Source of the DNA: Chitinophagaceae bacterium
GTDB lineage: Bacteria > Bacteroidota > Bacteroidia > Chitinophagales > Chitinophagaceae
Direction: 5' to 3'
Length of the DNA: 43,701 bases
Assembly: GCA_947458275.1 (NCBI GenBank)
Contig: CANGYR010000018.1
Span: forward strand, 1 to 43,701
Below, piece by piece: positions 1 to 7,498 of the stretch. How positions within the stretch are numbered: position 1 is the first letter of the stretch; each line of letters begins with the position of its first letter. The translations under genes and the position numbers were made by a program. The notes beneath the pieces were generated by a model that made no database searches, was not told where the DNA came from, and saw only the letters and a program-made list of their open reading frames with translations.

Positions 1-148
1 ACATCCGCTTTTTATGCTACAAAAACAACTGATTCTTTATTCAATTTTTAGGGGGTCAATTTCAGCCGGAATCAGGGGGTCAATTTGAAATGGAATGAGG
101 GGGTCAGTTTCAAATGGATTTAGGGGGTCAATTTGCGTGGATTTTCCA
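1..148. mobile_element. End of an IS21-like insertion sequence (four 24-base repeats)
   Basis: Four copies of AGGGGGTCAATTT (one has CAGTTT) begin at 50, 74, 98 and 122, exactly 24 bases apart, each followed by variable bases and a TGGAAT-like block. Multiple short repeats inside the terminus are typical of IS21-family elements, where they serve as transposase binding sites. IS21 ends finish in CA, and the CCA at 146-148 is a plausible outer end. The transposase genes (istA, istB) would lie to the left, outside the window. The element ends about 22 bases past the stop of the ATPase relic, so insertion may be linked to the decay of that locus. The family assignment is inferred from the repeat layout; no transposase is visible here. 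Confidence 0.6.
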
Positions 149-170
149 GGTTATGCCATATTGATCATAT

Positions 171-851
171 TTAAACATGAATTCTTTGCCTAAACTTTTC
201 ATTATCTATTTTTAATTTAAACAAAGCATCCATCGTTATTTCATTTTGAATGAGCCTGGTTGTATATTCATTATTTTTTATTCCGAAGGTAGTAACTAAT
301 GTTAAGAATATTGTTTTTGCTGTTTTCGTTTGTGTTTTAAACACAGACACTTTATTTTCCAGTTCAACGGCATATTTTTTATCAACTATATATTCATTGG
401 CTGAGAATTTCATTTCACAAATGTTAATACAAAAGTCTTGTCTATCAATTAACAAATCAATTTGGGTGCCCTTCTCTCCTTTTTGTGGATGATATCTCCA
501 ACCCGAGGTTTCGGTGTATACACCCTCGATACCCAATGCTTTTTTAATTTGTTGCGTATGTTTTAAACAAATACTTTCAAAAGCGTTTCCGCTCCAACTC
601 TTCCATTTTGCTTCACGAGAAAGTTTTACCCATGTGCCTTTTCCATTCGATCGGCTAAGCTCAATAAATTTTAAATAAAATAGAGAGTATTCGTCGGTGA
701 GTTTATAAACAACATCTTTTGAGTTTTTACCAAAAGGTATATATGAACTGATAAATCCTGATTCCATAAGCTCGTCCAGCAGCTTAGTCGTTCCGCCACC
801 GGTAGTGATGTAGGCTCCCCTTATTTTAATACCGGTTTCAGTTAGAGTTTT
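171..851 (-). pseudogene. 5'-truncated archaeal-type AAA ATPase (DUF234-like C-terminal part)
   Basis: The minus-strand frame is open from 851 to the stop at 171 and encodes the C-terminal part of an ATPase of the PF01637 type. First comes a winged-helix piece (KLLDELMESGFISSY), then a nuclease-like domain with blocks such as YKLTDEYSLFYLKFIE, GTQIDLLIDR and ICEMKFS. Intact relatives carry a Walker A/B ATPase domain of over 200 residues before this. Here a TAA at 852-854 closes the frame and the next bases are the msrA promoter region, so the ATPase domain is missing. An internal ATG at 767 exists, but a protein from it would lack any catalytic domain. The IS21-like end lies just downstream. 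I treat it as a deletion relic. Confidence 0.7.
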
Positions 852-906
852 TTAAAAATAATTCATTAATTCATTTGGGCTTTTATTTTCCCAGCTACTG
901 ATTATC

Positions 907-914
907 TATATTTG
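907..914 (+). promoter_or_regulatory. Candidate -7 promoter element for msrA
   Basis: TATATTTG matches the Bacteroidota TAnnTTTG element and lies 23 bases before the msrA start codon. No TTG sits at the preferred 19-base spacing upstream, so only half of the promoter is convincing. Confidence 0.4.
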
Positions 915-937
915 ACAACAGAAAATAGATTAATACC

Positions 938-1411
938 ATGGTTGAAACATTATATTTTGCAGGAGGTTGTCTTTGGGGTGTACAAGCGTATATCAAAACA
1001 TTAAAAGGCGTTATTCATACTGAAGCAGGACGCGCAAATGGTTATTCAAATGCCCTTGAAGGCGAGTATGATGGTTACGCTGAATGCGTAAAAACAGAGT
1101 TTGACGCTGAAATTGTAACTGTTTCTCAACTAATGGATTATTTTTTTGAGATTATTGATCCTTATAGTTTGAATAAACAAGGTAATGATGTGGGGGAAAA
1201 ATACCGTACAGGCATATATAGTAAAGTGCCCCGACATTTGGCAGAGGCAAAGAATTATATAACAGAAAGAGCAGATAGGGACAAAATTGTAGTGGAAGTC
1301 CTTCCGCTTATGAATTACGTTAAAAGTGCTGATGAACATCAAGATAGATTAGATAGATACCCTAATGACTATTGCCATATACCTAAAGAGCTATTACAAA
1401 AATATTTATAA
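938..1411 (+). CDS. msrA: Peptide-methionine (S)-S-oxide reductase MsrA
   Basis: This cytoplasmic enzyme reduces methionine-S-sulfoxide in proteins and so repairs oxidative damage. The 157-residue product has the family length. The catalytic Cys11 lies in GCLWG (usually GCFWG), followed by the substrate-pocket blocks QGNDVGEKYRTGIYS (81-95) and YPNDYCHIP (141-149). Cys146 could act as the resolving cysteine. It is transcribed away from the ATPase relic and stands alone, with about 100 bases to the next gene. No MsrB domain or msrB neighbour is present. The ATG at 938 is the only start that keeps the N-terminal strand before GCLWG. Confidence 0.93.
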   Translation: MVETLYFAGGCLWGVQAYIKTLKGVIHTEAGRANGYSNALEGEYDGYAECVKTEFDAEIVTVSQLMDYFFEIIDPYSLNKQGNDVGEKYRTGIYSKVPRHLAEAKNYITERADRDKIVVEVLPLMNYVKSADEHQDRLDRYPNDYCHIPKELLQKYL

Positions 1412-1512
1412 CCGGTTTTTCGTCAACATGGTGAGCCATTTAGGATAGGTTTTAAACAACTTAAGTTGATTGGAGTCTCAAGTAAATTAAAAAATAAATA
1501 ACTTTACAACCC

Positions 1513-2457
1513 ATGCGATATATAATCAAATTAATAGCCATTTCTGTTTTCCTAATTTCTTGTAAAAAAGATGGTATCTCAACAACATCTCCAGATAAGC
1601 CAAGTGAGCAAAAAACAGTAAACCTAACTGTTGATGGAAACGCAAGAAGTTTTATTGTATATCTTCCAACAGGGTACAATAATGTAGGGAAAATGCCATT
1701 GATATTTGCAATTCACGGTGGTAGCGGAACTCCTGAGGGAATGATAAACATTGCTAATTTCAAAACAATTGCCGATAGAGACAAAGTGGTGTTGGTTTAT
1801 CCGGCTGGAATTCAAAAGAATTGGAATGATGGACGACCAACAACGCCCAATCAATTAGGAATTGATGATGTTAGTTTTTTCAACCAAATGTGTGATTATA
1901 TGATAAATACCTATTCGGTTGATGGGGCTAAAATTTATGCTACAGGAATTTCAAATGGCGGTTTTATGTCTTCTCGTTTGGGTTGTGAATTGAGTAATAA
2001 AATTGCAGCTATTGCAGTTGATGCTGCAACCATTGAAGCAACTACCATTGCACCGAATTGCAATCCTGGTCGCCCAGTTCCGGCCATATATATCCACGGG
2101 ACAACCGACCCCCTTGTTCCATTTACCGGAGGACAAATGACCGCAGGAGGTACTGCAGGCGGAACGGTATTATCTCATTTTCAAGCTATAGACAAATGGG
2201 TAAACATTAATGGCTGTAATTCTACACCAACCATTACAGATGTACCAGATATTGCAAGTGATGGAACAACTATAAAACAAAGAATTTATTCAGGTGGGAC
2301 AAATGGCAGCGAAGTGGTAAGTTATGTGGTCTTGAATGGAGGTCATACCTGGCCTCAAGGCTATCAATATTTAAATGAAGCAATTATTGGAAAAACAAGT
2401 CAAGATATGAATGCCTGCGAAGTCATTTGGGCTTTCTTTAAAAGATTTAGTAGATAA
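1513..2457 (+). CDS. Lipoprotein esterase of the PHB-depolymerase/LpqC family
   Basis: A 314-residue alpha/beta hydrolase exported as a lipoprotein: the signal ends in LISC with Cys17 as the lipidation site, followed by KKD. The fold blocks are in order: oxyanion region FAIHGGSG (65-72), nucleophile elbow GISNGG with Ser147, acid Asp199 in HGTTDP, and His278 in NGGHTWPQG. This is the COG3509 pattern (polyhydroxybutyrate depolymerase or feruloyl-esterase-like). The natural substrate cannot be read from sequence: relatives cleave short polyesters or feruloyl esters on plant polysaccharides. There is no carbohydrate-binding module and no PUL neighbour. It is a single gene. Confidence 0.8.
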   Translation: MRYIIKLIAISVFLISCKKDGISTTSPDKPSEQKTVNLTVDGNARSFIVYLPTGYNNVGKMPLIFAIHGGSGTPEGMINIANFKTIADRDKVVLVYPAGIQKNWNDGRPTTPNQLGIDDVSFFNQMCDYMINTYSVDGAKIYATGISNGGFMSSRLGCELSNKIAAIAVDAATIEATTIAPNCNPGRPVPAIYIHGTTDPLVPFTGGQMTAGGTAGGTVLSHFQAIDKWVNINGCNSTPTITDVPDIASDGTTIKQRIYSGGTNGSEVVSYVVLNGGHTWPQGYQYLNEAIIGKTSQDMNACEVIWAFFKRFSR

Positions 2458-2678
2458 AATCTATAGTTTAACTTGGTGTATACTTGCGAGAAGTTTAACG
2501 CGTTACTTTCCAAATACTCACAAACATGATTATTGCATTATAGGTGCATATTTCGTCAATAAGTCTATTCTTATTTCAACCGCTTATTAATCAGCCCGCT
2601 TTTATTATATTTGATTAGAGACTAGTGCGCCGCACGACAAGCTCCAAAACATTATACCCAATTAATGGCTTAAGACCG

Positions 2679-3482
2679 ATGAAACTAAAATTTAGCGTTA
2701 TAATTCTGTCATTTTTCTTTTATTCTTGTGGCAATGGAAATAAAGAAGTCAGAGACAATAAGGGTATAGAACAGAATAAGCTTGCGAATACAGAAACAAA
2801 TTTGTTAGATGAACTCCCGAAATTTCTTATTGATACAATCATTGATGAAAGGGATAACAAAAAATATTCGACAATCAAAATCGGAAATCAAATATGGATT
2901 AAGGGCTTAATAAATTATAAAACTACAAAAGGGCATAGGTTTCGAGATTGCCTTTATGATTGGGATGCTGCAACTAATGCTTGTCCTGCATCTTTTAAAA
3001 TTCCATCAGAAAACGATTGGAGTGAGTTGTTTCAATATGTGTATGACTCAATCATAAAAAAATCCTCCCCAAAACTCATTAAAAAACTTTCAGGCGATAT
3101 CGAAAATTTCAATTGCAACGAATGTACAGAAAAGCATAGAAGAGCAGGTTTGCCTTATGGATTTAGATTAGATACTACAATATTTAAGCTTGGTAAATAC
3201 GACTTTTTGAAAATAAAAAATAATCGTGCGAATGAAATGGTTTTAATGTTTTTATATTTAGAACGTATTGGATTTTGTACCTCCGGTAGTGGCTTTAAAT
3301 ATAATGGTGGTGTAGGTGTCGATGACTACTCTTATTTTTGGACTTCAACAATCGATCAATCAGGAGCCCAAAGATATATACCAATTTATACCGGTGACTA
3401 TTGTAGAGGTTGTGGGTACAGTTTTACAATGCCATACAGCAATAGCTTTGGTTTTAATTTAAAATGTATAAAGAAAAATTAA
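2679..3482 (+). CDS. FISUMP-domain lipoprotein
   Basis: The frame opens at 2625, but the ATG at 2679 gives a clean lipoprotein signal (MKLKFSVIILSFFFYSC, Cys17), so I chose it; product 267 residues. After a polar linker comes the Fibrobacter succinogenes major paralogous domain (PF09603), recognisable by IKIGNQIWIKG, the tyrosine and tryptophan-rich YDWDAATNACP, FKIPSENDW, and the C-terminal YFWTSTIDQSGAQ and GFNLKCIKKN. The domain is a C-type-lectin-like surface module common in Bacteroidota; its ligand is not known. Six or more Cys in the mature part suggest disulfides. It is likely anchored in the outer membrane. Confidence 0.75.
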   Translation: MKLKFSVIILSFFFYSCGNGNKEVRDNKGIEQNKLANTETNLLDELPKFLIDTIIDERDNKKYSTIKIGNQIWIKGLINYKTTKGHRFRDCLYDWDAATNACPASFKIPSENDWSELFQYVYDSIIKKSSPKLIKKLSGDIENFNCNECTEKHRRAGLPYGFRLDTTIFKLGKYDFLKIKNNRANEMVLMFLYLERIGFCTSGSGFKYNGGVGVDDYSYFWTSTIDQSGAQRYIPIYTGDYCRGCGYSFTMPYSNSFGFNLKCIKKN

Positions 3483-3526
3483 CCGGCGCCTATAATAAAC
3501 ACATCATCATAAAATAATTCAGCAAT

Positions 3527-3973
3527 ATGGATGAATTCATGCAAGCGGCTTATGAAGAAGCAGTAAAGGGATACCAGGAAGGTGGCATTCCCATTGGTTC
3601 GGTGCTGGTTCACAATGGCAAAATCATTGGCCGCGGACACAACCGAAGGGTTCAGCGAGGTAGTGTGGTGCTTCACGGAGAAATGGACGCGTTGGAAAAT
3701 GCCGGAAGGCAGTCGGCAGCTGTATATCGTGAATGTACTATCTACACTACTTTATCTCCCTGTCCTATGTGCAGCGGAACCATCCTGCTGTATGGCATAC
3801 CAAGGGTAGTTATTGGAGAGAACAGCACCTTCATGGGAGAAGAGGAACTGCTAAGAAGCAGGGGAGTATCGCTGGAGGTTGTTGATCATCCGGATTGCAA
3901 AGCATTGATGCAGCAGTTTATAAATGAACAGCCGAGTTTGTGGAATGAAGATATTGGAGAAACAGATGAATAA
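3527..3973 (+). CDS. Cytosine deaminase-like nucleoside deaminase (yeast FCY1 type)
   Basis: A zinc-dependent deaminase of 148 residues. The zinc ligands are His50 and the catalytic Glu52 in LHGEMDAL, with Cys79 and Cys82 in LSPCPMC. Outside the motif it resembles fungal cytosine deaminase rather than TadA: YGIPRVVIGEN (89-99) and the C-terminal run ending in NEDIGETDE match the FCY1 layout. It would convert cytosine to uracil for pyrimidine salvage. The ATG at 3527 gives the family-length N-terminal helix. A diverged copy of its last 29 codons lies at 16192-16278. A weak hairpin follows at 4032. Confidence 0.8.
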   Translation: MDEFMQAAYEEAVKGYQEGGIPIGSVLVHNGKIIGRGHNRRVQRGSVVLHGEMDALENAGRQSAAVYRECTIYTTLSPCPMCSGTILLYGIPRVVIGENSTFMGEEELLRSRGVSLEVVDHPDCKALMQQFINEQPSLWNEDIGETDE

Positions 3974-4031
3974 CTGATGGCTTACAGGAAATCCCTCCTA
4001 AACAATCACATTTTCAGTCGATATTTCAAAA

Positions 4032-4054
4032 CACTCAACATACTGAGTGCTTTT
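4032..4054 (+). terminator. Weak intrinsic terminator after the cytosine deaminase gene
   Basis: CACTCA (4032-4037) pairs with TGAGTG (4044-4049) across a 6-base loop and is followed by CTTTT. The stem is short, so this is only a candidate. Confidence 0.35.
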
Positions 4055-4187
4055 GCTCAATATTATGCGTAATAGAATTCTAATGCTTAGCTTTTGTTGA
4101 GCCCACTTCCTCTCCTCCAATAGATTGAGGTGTAATGTTCTTATTTTTATTTGTCCTAATTAATTGAGTTGATTCAAAAAAATTCTT

Positions 4188-4535
4188 ATGATAAACGGAT
4201 TTGTAGTTGATATAAAAAATGCAAGCAATCAAAAGCATTGTATTCGTTTGTTTAGCCGGGAGGAACTGCCGGAAGGAGTAACAGTAACAACACGCAAGAA
4301 AGACTACGATTATAAAGCACTTTTTTCTCTTGCCAATTCCAAAGGATTTAAAGGAAGTGGCATTAATGCGGATGAGGAGGTGGAGCTGACTATCCATAAT
4401 GGGTTGACATCGGAAACATTTGTAAGTAAATTTCTGACGGACAAACATATTGAGATAGACGGGAATGCTACATTTATTACAGTTATTGTACAGCCTGGGG
4501 CAGAGTTTACTTTTCAGTTAATGCCGGTGTTTTAA
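4188..4535 (+). CDS. Small protein of unknown function
   Basis: A 115-residue soluble protein with no signal peptide or membrane segment. Alternating hydrophobic residues (VELTIHNGL, FITVIVQPGAEFTFQL) suggest a beta-rich fold. A frame open on the other strand (4080-4448) overlaps it, but the plus frame has the more protein-like composition and ends in an amphipathic beta strand, so I keep this one. It stands alone between the cytosine deaminase and the cassette region. I do not recognise the family. Confidence 0.5.
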   Translation: MINGFVVDIKNASNQKHCIRLFSREELPEGVTVTTRKKDYDYKALFSLANSKGFKGSGINADEEVELTIHNGLTSETFVSKFLTDKHIEIDGNATFITVIVQPGAEFTFQLMPVF

Positions 4536-4642
4536 ATATTTTGTGGGCAGTTGAATTGGAGATTATTCGTTGTTTATAAGGGGTATTTGATATATTTGTT
4601 TGATAATATAAAATAATACGAAACAAAAACCATAAATAACCT

Positions 4643-4676
4643 CGCCTATGCAATTAATACTAGGAGGATAGGCGAA
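4643..4676. repeat. Inverted repeat before the cassette boundary
   Basis: TCGCCTAT (4643-4650) and ATAGGCGA (4669-4676) form a perfect 8-base stem around an 18-base loop. It sits 33 bases before the first cassette junction. There is no T tract after it. It could be a recombinase site, a regulator site or a transcript end; I cannot tell which. Confidence 0.35.
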
Positions 4677-4866
4677 ATAAAAGTGAAGGGAGTTGCGGGG
4701 ATATGCGAGTTAGCGGTCATTGTGAAAGACAGCTCCTAAATAATACGACCTTCCCGAAGCGATTTTTTCGGACTTTCATTGTCAGTCTAAACATCATTGT
4801 ATCAAGTAGTTACTACGGACTTATAATTTACATTGGCAATTTTTTTTGTTTTTCGTTGTTTATTTA

Positions 4867-4896
4867 TTGTTTATCAATAAATTTATATTATTTTTG
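4867..4896 (+). promoter_or_regulatory. Bacteroidota promoter inside cassette 1
   Basis: TTG at 4867-4869, a 19-base spacer and TATTTTTG at 4889-4896 match the Bacteroidota housekeeping consensus exactly. It would start transcription about 20 bases before the DUF2975 start codon at 4922, and it explains how the cassette genes are expressed without an external integron promoter. Confidence 0.65.
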
Positions 4897-4921
4897 CATC
4901 AATTATTTAATCTTAAATTTT

Positions 4922-5458
4922 ATGACAAAGAAAAATGATGCTATCTTAAAAGTGTTACATGTTGTGTCTTGGATCGCCTTTATTGGGCTATGCATAGAGG
5001 CAGGAGCCTTGATTTTCAATTTCGTGTACGCTTTGTTCAAACCTATTGCCAGCCATAATATCTATAAGGGGTTAGATCTCTCAGAAATGTATGCAAACCA
5101 TTTTCCCCAATTTATTGGTGTAATGAGTTTTGTGGTGGCACTGGTTATTCTAAAGGCTTACCTGTTTTACCTTGTAGTGAAGATTTTCCAGAAACTAAAT
5201 CTGGTAAAACCTTTTGATGTTGAAATCTCAAAACTGATTGAAAAAATAAGTTATGAAGCAATAGCTATAGCTGTTGTCAGCTTAATCGCTCATCAGTTTA
5301 CCAAACGGCTTATTCAAAACGGATATGAAGTGAGCCATGTAGAAAAGTACTGGAATGATACGGCTGCATTTCTGATGATGGCTGCGATCCTTTTGATAAT
5401 ATCCCAGGTATTCAAAAAAGGAATTGAATTACAAAACGAAAACGATTTAACTGTTTAA
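4922..5458 (+). CDS. DUF2975-family inner membrane protein
   Basis: The frame is open from 4703, but the ATG at 4922 (MTKKNDA) lies just after a consensus promoter and removes an implausible hydrophobic extension; product 178 residues. Four hydrophobic segments are visible (about residues 10-35, 60-85, 105-130 and 145-165), as in DUF2975 proteins. It is followed after 3 bases by a small XRE regulator. DUF2975 and YozG-like regulators are often found paired, so the two probably form a regulator and membrane-partner unit. The molecular role is unknown. It lies in an integron-like cassette. Confidence 0.75.
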   Translation: MTKKNDAILKVLHVVSWIAFIGLCIEAGALIFNFVYALFKPIASHNIYKGLDLSEMYANHFPQFIGVMSFVVALVILKAYLFYLVVKIFQKLNLVKPFDVEISKLIEKISYEAIAIAVVSLIAHQFTKRLIQNGYEVSHVEKYWNDTAAFLMMAAILLIISQVFKKGIELQNENDLTV

Positions 5459-5461
5459 GTT

Positions 5462-5689
5462 ATGCCAATCATTGTAAACTTAGATGTGATGATGGCAAAG
5501 CGTAAAATCTCTCTCAATGAACTTTCAGAAAGAGTTGATTTGACATTATCAAACCTTTCCATTTTAAAGACAGGAAAGGCAAAAGCAATTCGTTTTAGTA
5601 CATTGGAATCTATATGTAAAGCCTTGGACTGCCAACCAGCTGACATTTTAGAATATAGAAACGATGATGGTAAAACAACGAACCGCTAA
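5462..5689 (+). CDS. Small XRE-family (YozG/HTH_26-like) transcriptional regulator
   Basis: A 75-residue protein made of one Cro/C1-type helix-turn-helix: MAKRKISLNELSERVDL, the recognition helix around LTLSNLSILKTGKAKAI, and FSTLESICKALDCQPADIL. It has no other domain. It starts 3 bases after the DUF2975 gene and is surely cotranscribed with it; in such pairs the regulator is thought to control the operon. Its stop codon overlaps the first bases of the attC-like element (CCGCTAAC), a compactness typical of cassette genes. Confidence 0.85.
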   Translation: MPIIVNLDVMMAKRKISLNELSERVDLTLSNLSILKTGKAKAIRFSTLESICKALDCQPADILEYRNDDGKTTNR

Positions 5690-5817
5690 CAGCAGTTTGG
5701 CAAAAGGCGGGCTGACGTGCTTCGTAGAAACATTTGTGCTAAAACAGACATTTGATTTTCGTATGAACTTTGGTGCTAAAAATCCCGCCCTTCGCCAAGC
5801 TGCAAACCGTTATGTGC
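5683..5817 (+). repeat. attC-like recombination site 1
   Basis: A 135-base imperfect palindrome. The outer ends are CCGCTAAC (R''-like) and GTTATGTGC (R'-like). Inside, TTTGGC (5696-5701) and GGCGGG (5706-5711) pair with CCCGCC (5784-5789) and GCCAAG (5794-5799), leaving a symmetric AAAA/CTTC internal loop; the middle of about 70 bases is mostly unpaired. The length is at the upper end of the attC range. The same architecture and length occur in site 2. Confidence 0.6.
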
Positions 5818-6502
5818 AACCATAAAACAACAACAGACAAATATGATTACGACTAAAATAATGTTTAAGGTTGGTATAGATAAGCGAAAAGACTTTCTTG
5901 ACGCAAAGAATATATTTGATAATCTTGTGGCTTTTATGAGCGAAACTGAAACTCAAAATAGATTTGCAGACACTCATAAGTTACACGCCAAAAGTGGTGA
6001 AATCCAGGAAATTATACTCGGCAAGACAAAGGAATTAGGTTTTACAAGTGAAAAAAATGGACTTTTCAATAATCTTTCAGTTAAACAATTAAGACCAGAC
6101 TACTATCGAAAACTTGACAATAAAAGCGGAATAATAATGGAAGTCGAAAGAGGAAAGACAATTGCAAATAATATGGACCTTTTAGACATATGGAAATGCC
6201 ATATTTGTGATGAGGCTAATTTTTTGTTCCTTATAATTCCAAACATTAGACAAACAGCAAATGGACAAAATATTATTTTTAAAACTGTGGAAAGACGAAT
6301 GCTAACTTTCTTTGAAACTGAAAATTACACAAACGTGGACGGAGTTTTTTTAATTGGATATTGAAATAATGGCAGCACATAACACGGGTTTGGCAAAAGT
6401 GGCGGTTCAGTGCTCCGCAGACACATTTGTGGTTAATCAAACTTTGGTTCTCCGCATCAACATTTGTGGTGAAAATCGCCACCTTCGCCAAGCCCGAAAA
6501 CG
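5810..6502 (+). mobile_element. Integron-like gene cassette 2
   Basis: The left edge GTTATGTGC (5809-5817) is the exact reverse complement of GCACATAAC (6375-6383), which opens the second attC-like site. The match is 9 of 9 bases. The 693-base unit holds one gene in the forward direction with a 31-base leader, and ends in attC-like site 2. Compactness, orientation and matched ends all fit a promoterless integron cassette. Confidence 0.6.
5843..6364 (+). CDS. Cassette-encoded protein of unknown function, possibly nuclease-like
   Basis: A 173-residue soluble protein and the only gene of cassette 2. The centre (about residues 90-140) reads LRPDYYRKLDNKSGIIMEVERGKT, shown here in parts: LRPDYY, then DNKSGIIMEVERGK, then WKCHICDEANFLFLIIP. 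An acidic residue after Pro, a hydrophobic strand ending in E-V-E and a nearby Lys recall the PD-(D/E)xK nuclease core, but the spacing is not canonical, so this is only a suggestion. There is no signal peptide. There is no obvious promoter between the first attC-like site and the ATG, so it may be read from upstream. Confidence 0.6.
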   Translation: MITTKIMFKVGIDKRKDFLDAKNIFDNLVAFMSETETQNRFADTHKLHAKSGEIQEIILGKTKELGFTSEKNGLFNNLSVKQLRPDYYRKLDNKSGIIMEVERGKTIANNMDLLDIWKCHICDEANFLFLIIPNIRQTANGQNIIFKTVERRMLTFFETENYTNVDGVFLIGY

Positions 6503-6509
6503 TTAATCG
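6375..6509 (+). repeat. attC-like recombination site 2
   Basis: Also 135 bases. The outer ends are GCACATAAC and GTTAATCG (6502-6509). TTTGGC (6389-6394) and GTGGCG (6399-6404) pair with CGCCAC (6477-6482) and GCCAAG (6487-6492), again with an AAAA/CTTC internal loop. Compared with site 1 the inner stem has changed on both strands (GGCGGG/CCCGCC against GTGGCG/CGCCAC), so pairing is conserved while sequence is not. Confidence 0.6.
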
Positions 6510-6658
6510 ACACCCCCCACAAGAAGACATAACTAACCAACCCACAAAAAGCGATCAATCAAAAAATAGCATATAACTCAAATTATAATATTATCTTAGT
6601 TAAAATTTGAAATATATTTTTAAATCAATTCTAATTCCTTTTTTTTAAACCAATTAAA

Positions 6659-7474
6659 ATGAGACAGTACTATTCTAAATCTAAAAAATCCATTCCCGGA
6701 CTAAACGAAACCGATTTAATGAAAAGAATAGTATACAACACATCACGATCCGGTTCATTTAGTACTTTTGAAAAATGGTTTGATGACAAAGACAGACTAA
6801 AAAAAGACGATATATGCGATTGTGCCAATGGAGGGATGAAAATAGATTGGGCAACATATGGAAACAAATCAAGAGGAAGAGACTACCGCTGGTTTTTGGA
6901 AAGATCGCATGATCATGATGGTAACACTAGAGATGGCATTAATTATTTAGGTTCTTATAGAAGAATGAGCTCTCCTGGTATTATCACAATTTATATTGAT
7001 AATATACAAGTATTTTTTTGGTCAATAATATGTGAACTGGCGTGTAATCAAAAATATGTTTTTACAAGAGAAAAAATAGAGGAGTTAGCAATGCTATGTA
7101 TTAATAAAACCCTTTATCATGAATTGTTTCACCATTTCATTGATGCACAAAGTTATGTTGTGAATGGGTACGTTTATAATTACTATACAGACGAAGCACT
7201 TGCGGTTGCATGCTCCAGGCTTCTTGTAGGGTATGAAACTAAAAATAATCATACCTACATAAGTGAATTTCTTGAGCTTGCATATTCATATACATCTCCA
7301 GGGTACTCTGACTGGGTTAATTATAAATCTGAAGAACAATTCTTATTAAAACTAATAGAATATATGCCCTTAAATCCTAGTCTGGGGATTATGGGTCAGG
7401 AATTATCGCCTATTTGTGAAGGTATGCTTTATTCAATAATTGAAAATCCAAATGTAGAAATTCAAGTAGCATAA
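6659..7474 (+). CDS. Zincin-like putative metallopeptidase
   Basis: A 271-residue protein with the gluzincin-type motif HELFHH: His154, Glu155 and His158, followed 21 residues later by Glu179 in TDEALA as a likely third zinc ligand. There is no signal peptide, so it would act in the cytoplasm. The N-terminal 130 residues are polar and match nothing I know. The gene follows an AT-rich, gene-free stretch of about 150 bases after the second attC-like site and is 24 bases from a small acidic protein that may be a partner or inhibitor. I do not recognise the family; the protease role is inferred from the motif. Confidence 0.6.
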   Translation: MRQYYSKSKKSIPGLNETDLMKRIVYNTSRSGSFSTFEKWFDDKDRLKKDDICDCANGGMKIDWATYGNKSRGRDYRWFLERSHDHDGNTRDGINYLGSYRRMSSPGIITIYIDNIQVFFWSIICELACNQKYVFTREKIEELAMLCINKTLYHELFHHFIDAQSYVVNGYVYNYYTDEALAVACSRLLVGYETKNNHTYISEFLELAYSYTSPGYSDWVNYKSEEQFLLKLIEYMPLNPSLGIMGQELSPICEGMLYSIIENPNVEIQVA

Positions 7475-7498
7475 GTATATAATTTAATTTTTCAAACT

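Larger units (their letters stand above)
4710..5809 (+). mobile_element. Integron-like gene cassette 1 (DUF2975 + XRE)
   Basis: The 5' edge is GTTAGCGG (4709-4716) and the 3' attC-like element begins with CCGCTAAC (5683-5690), the exact reverse complement. In integron cassettes this match is expected, because both sequences belong to the same attC in the circular cassette. The two genes inside point toward the attC-like element, as cassette genes do. The unit is 1100 bases and carries its own promoter (4867-4896). The junction is placed between G and TT by analogy with G/TTRRRY. No integrase gene is in the window. Confidence 0.6.

Noticed and set aside
50..130. CRISPR-like array of 24-base repeats
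   Set aside because: The period equals the repeat length plus a few bases, so there are no spacers; the layout fits an IS21-type terminus.
4080..4448. 122-residue minus-strand frame
   Set aside because: It overlaps the better plus-strand gene at 4188-4535 and its composition (many Cys, Phe and odd runs) looks like a shadow frame.
4640..4716. A third attC site (or attI) before cassette 1
   Set aside because: The hairpin at 4643-4676 lies too far from GTTAGCGG and the ends do not match each other, so only the junction is supported.
4703..4921. N-terminal extension of the DUF2975 protein
   Set aside because: It would add a hydrophobic stretch unlike the family and would span the cassette edge and the promoter.
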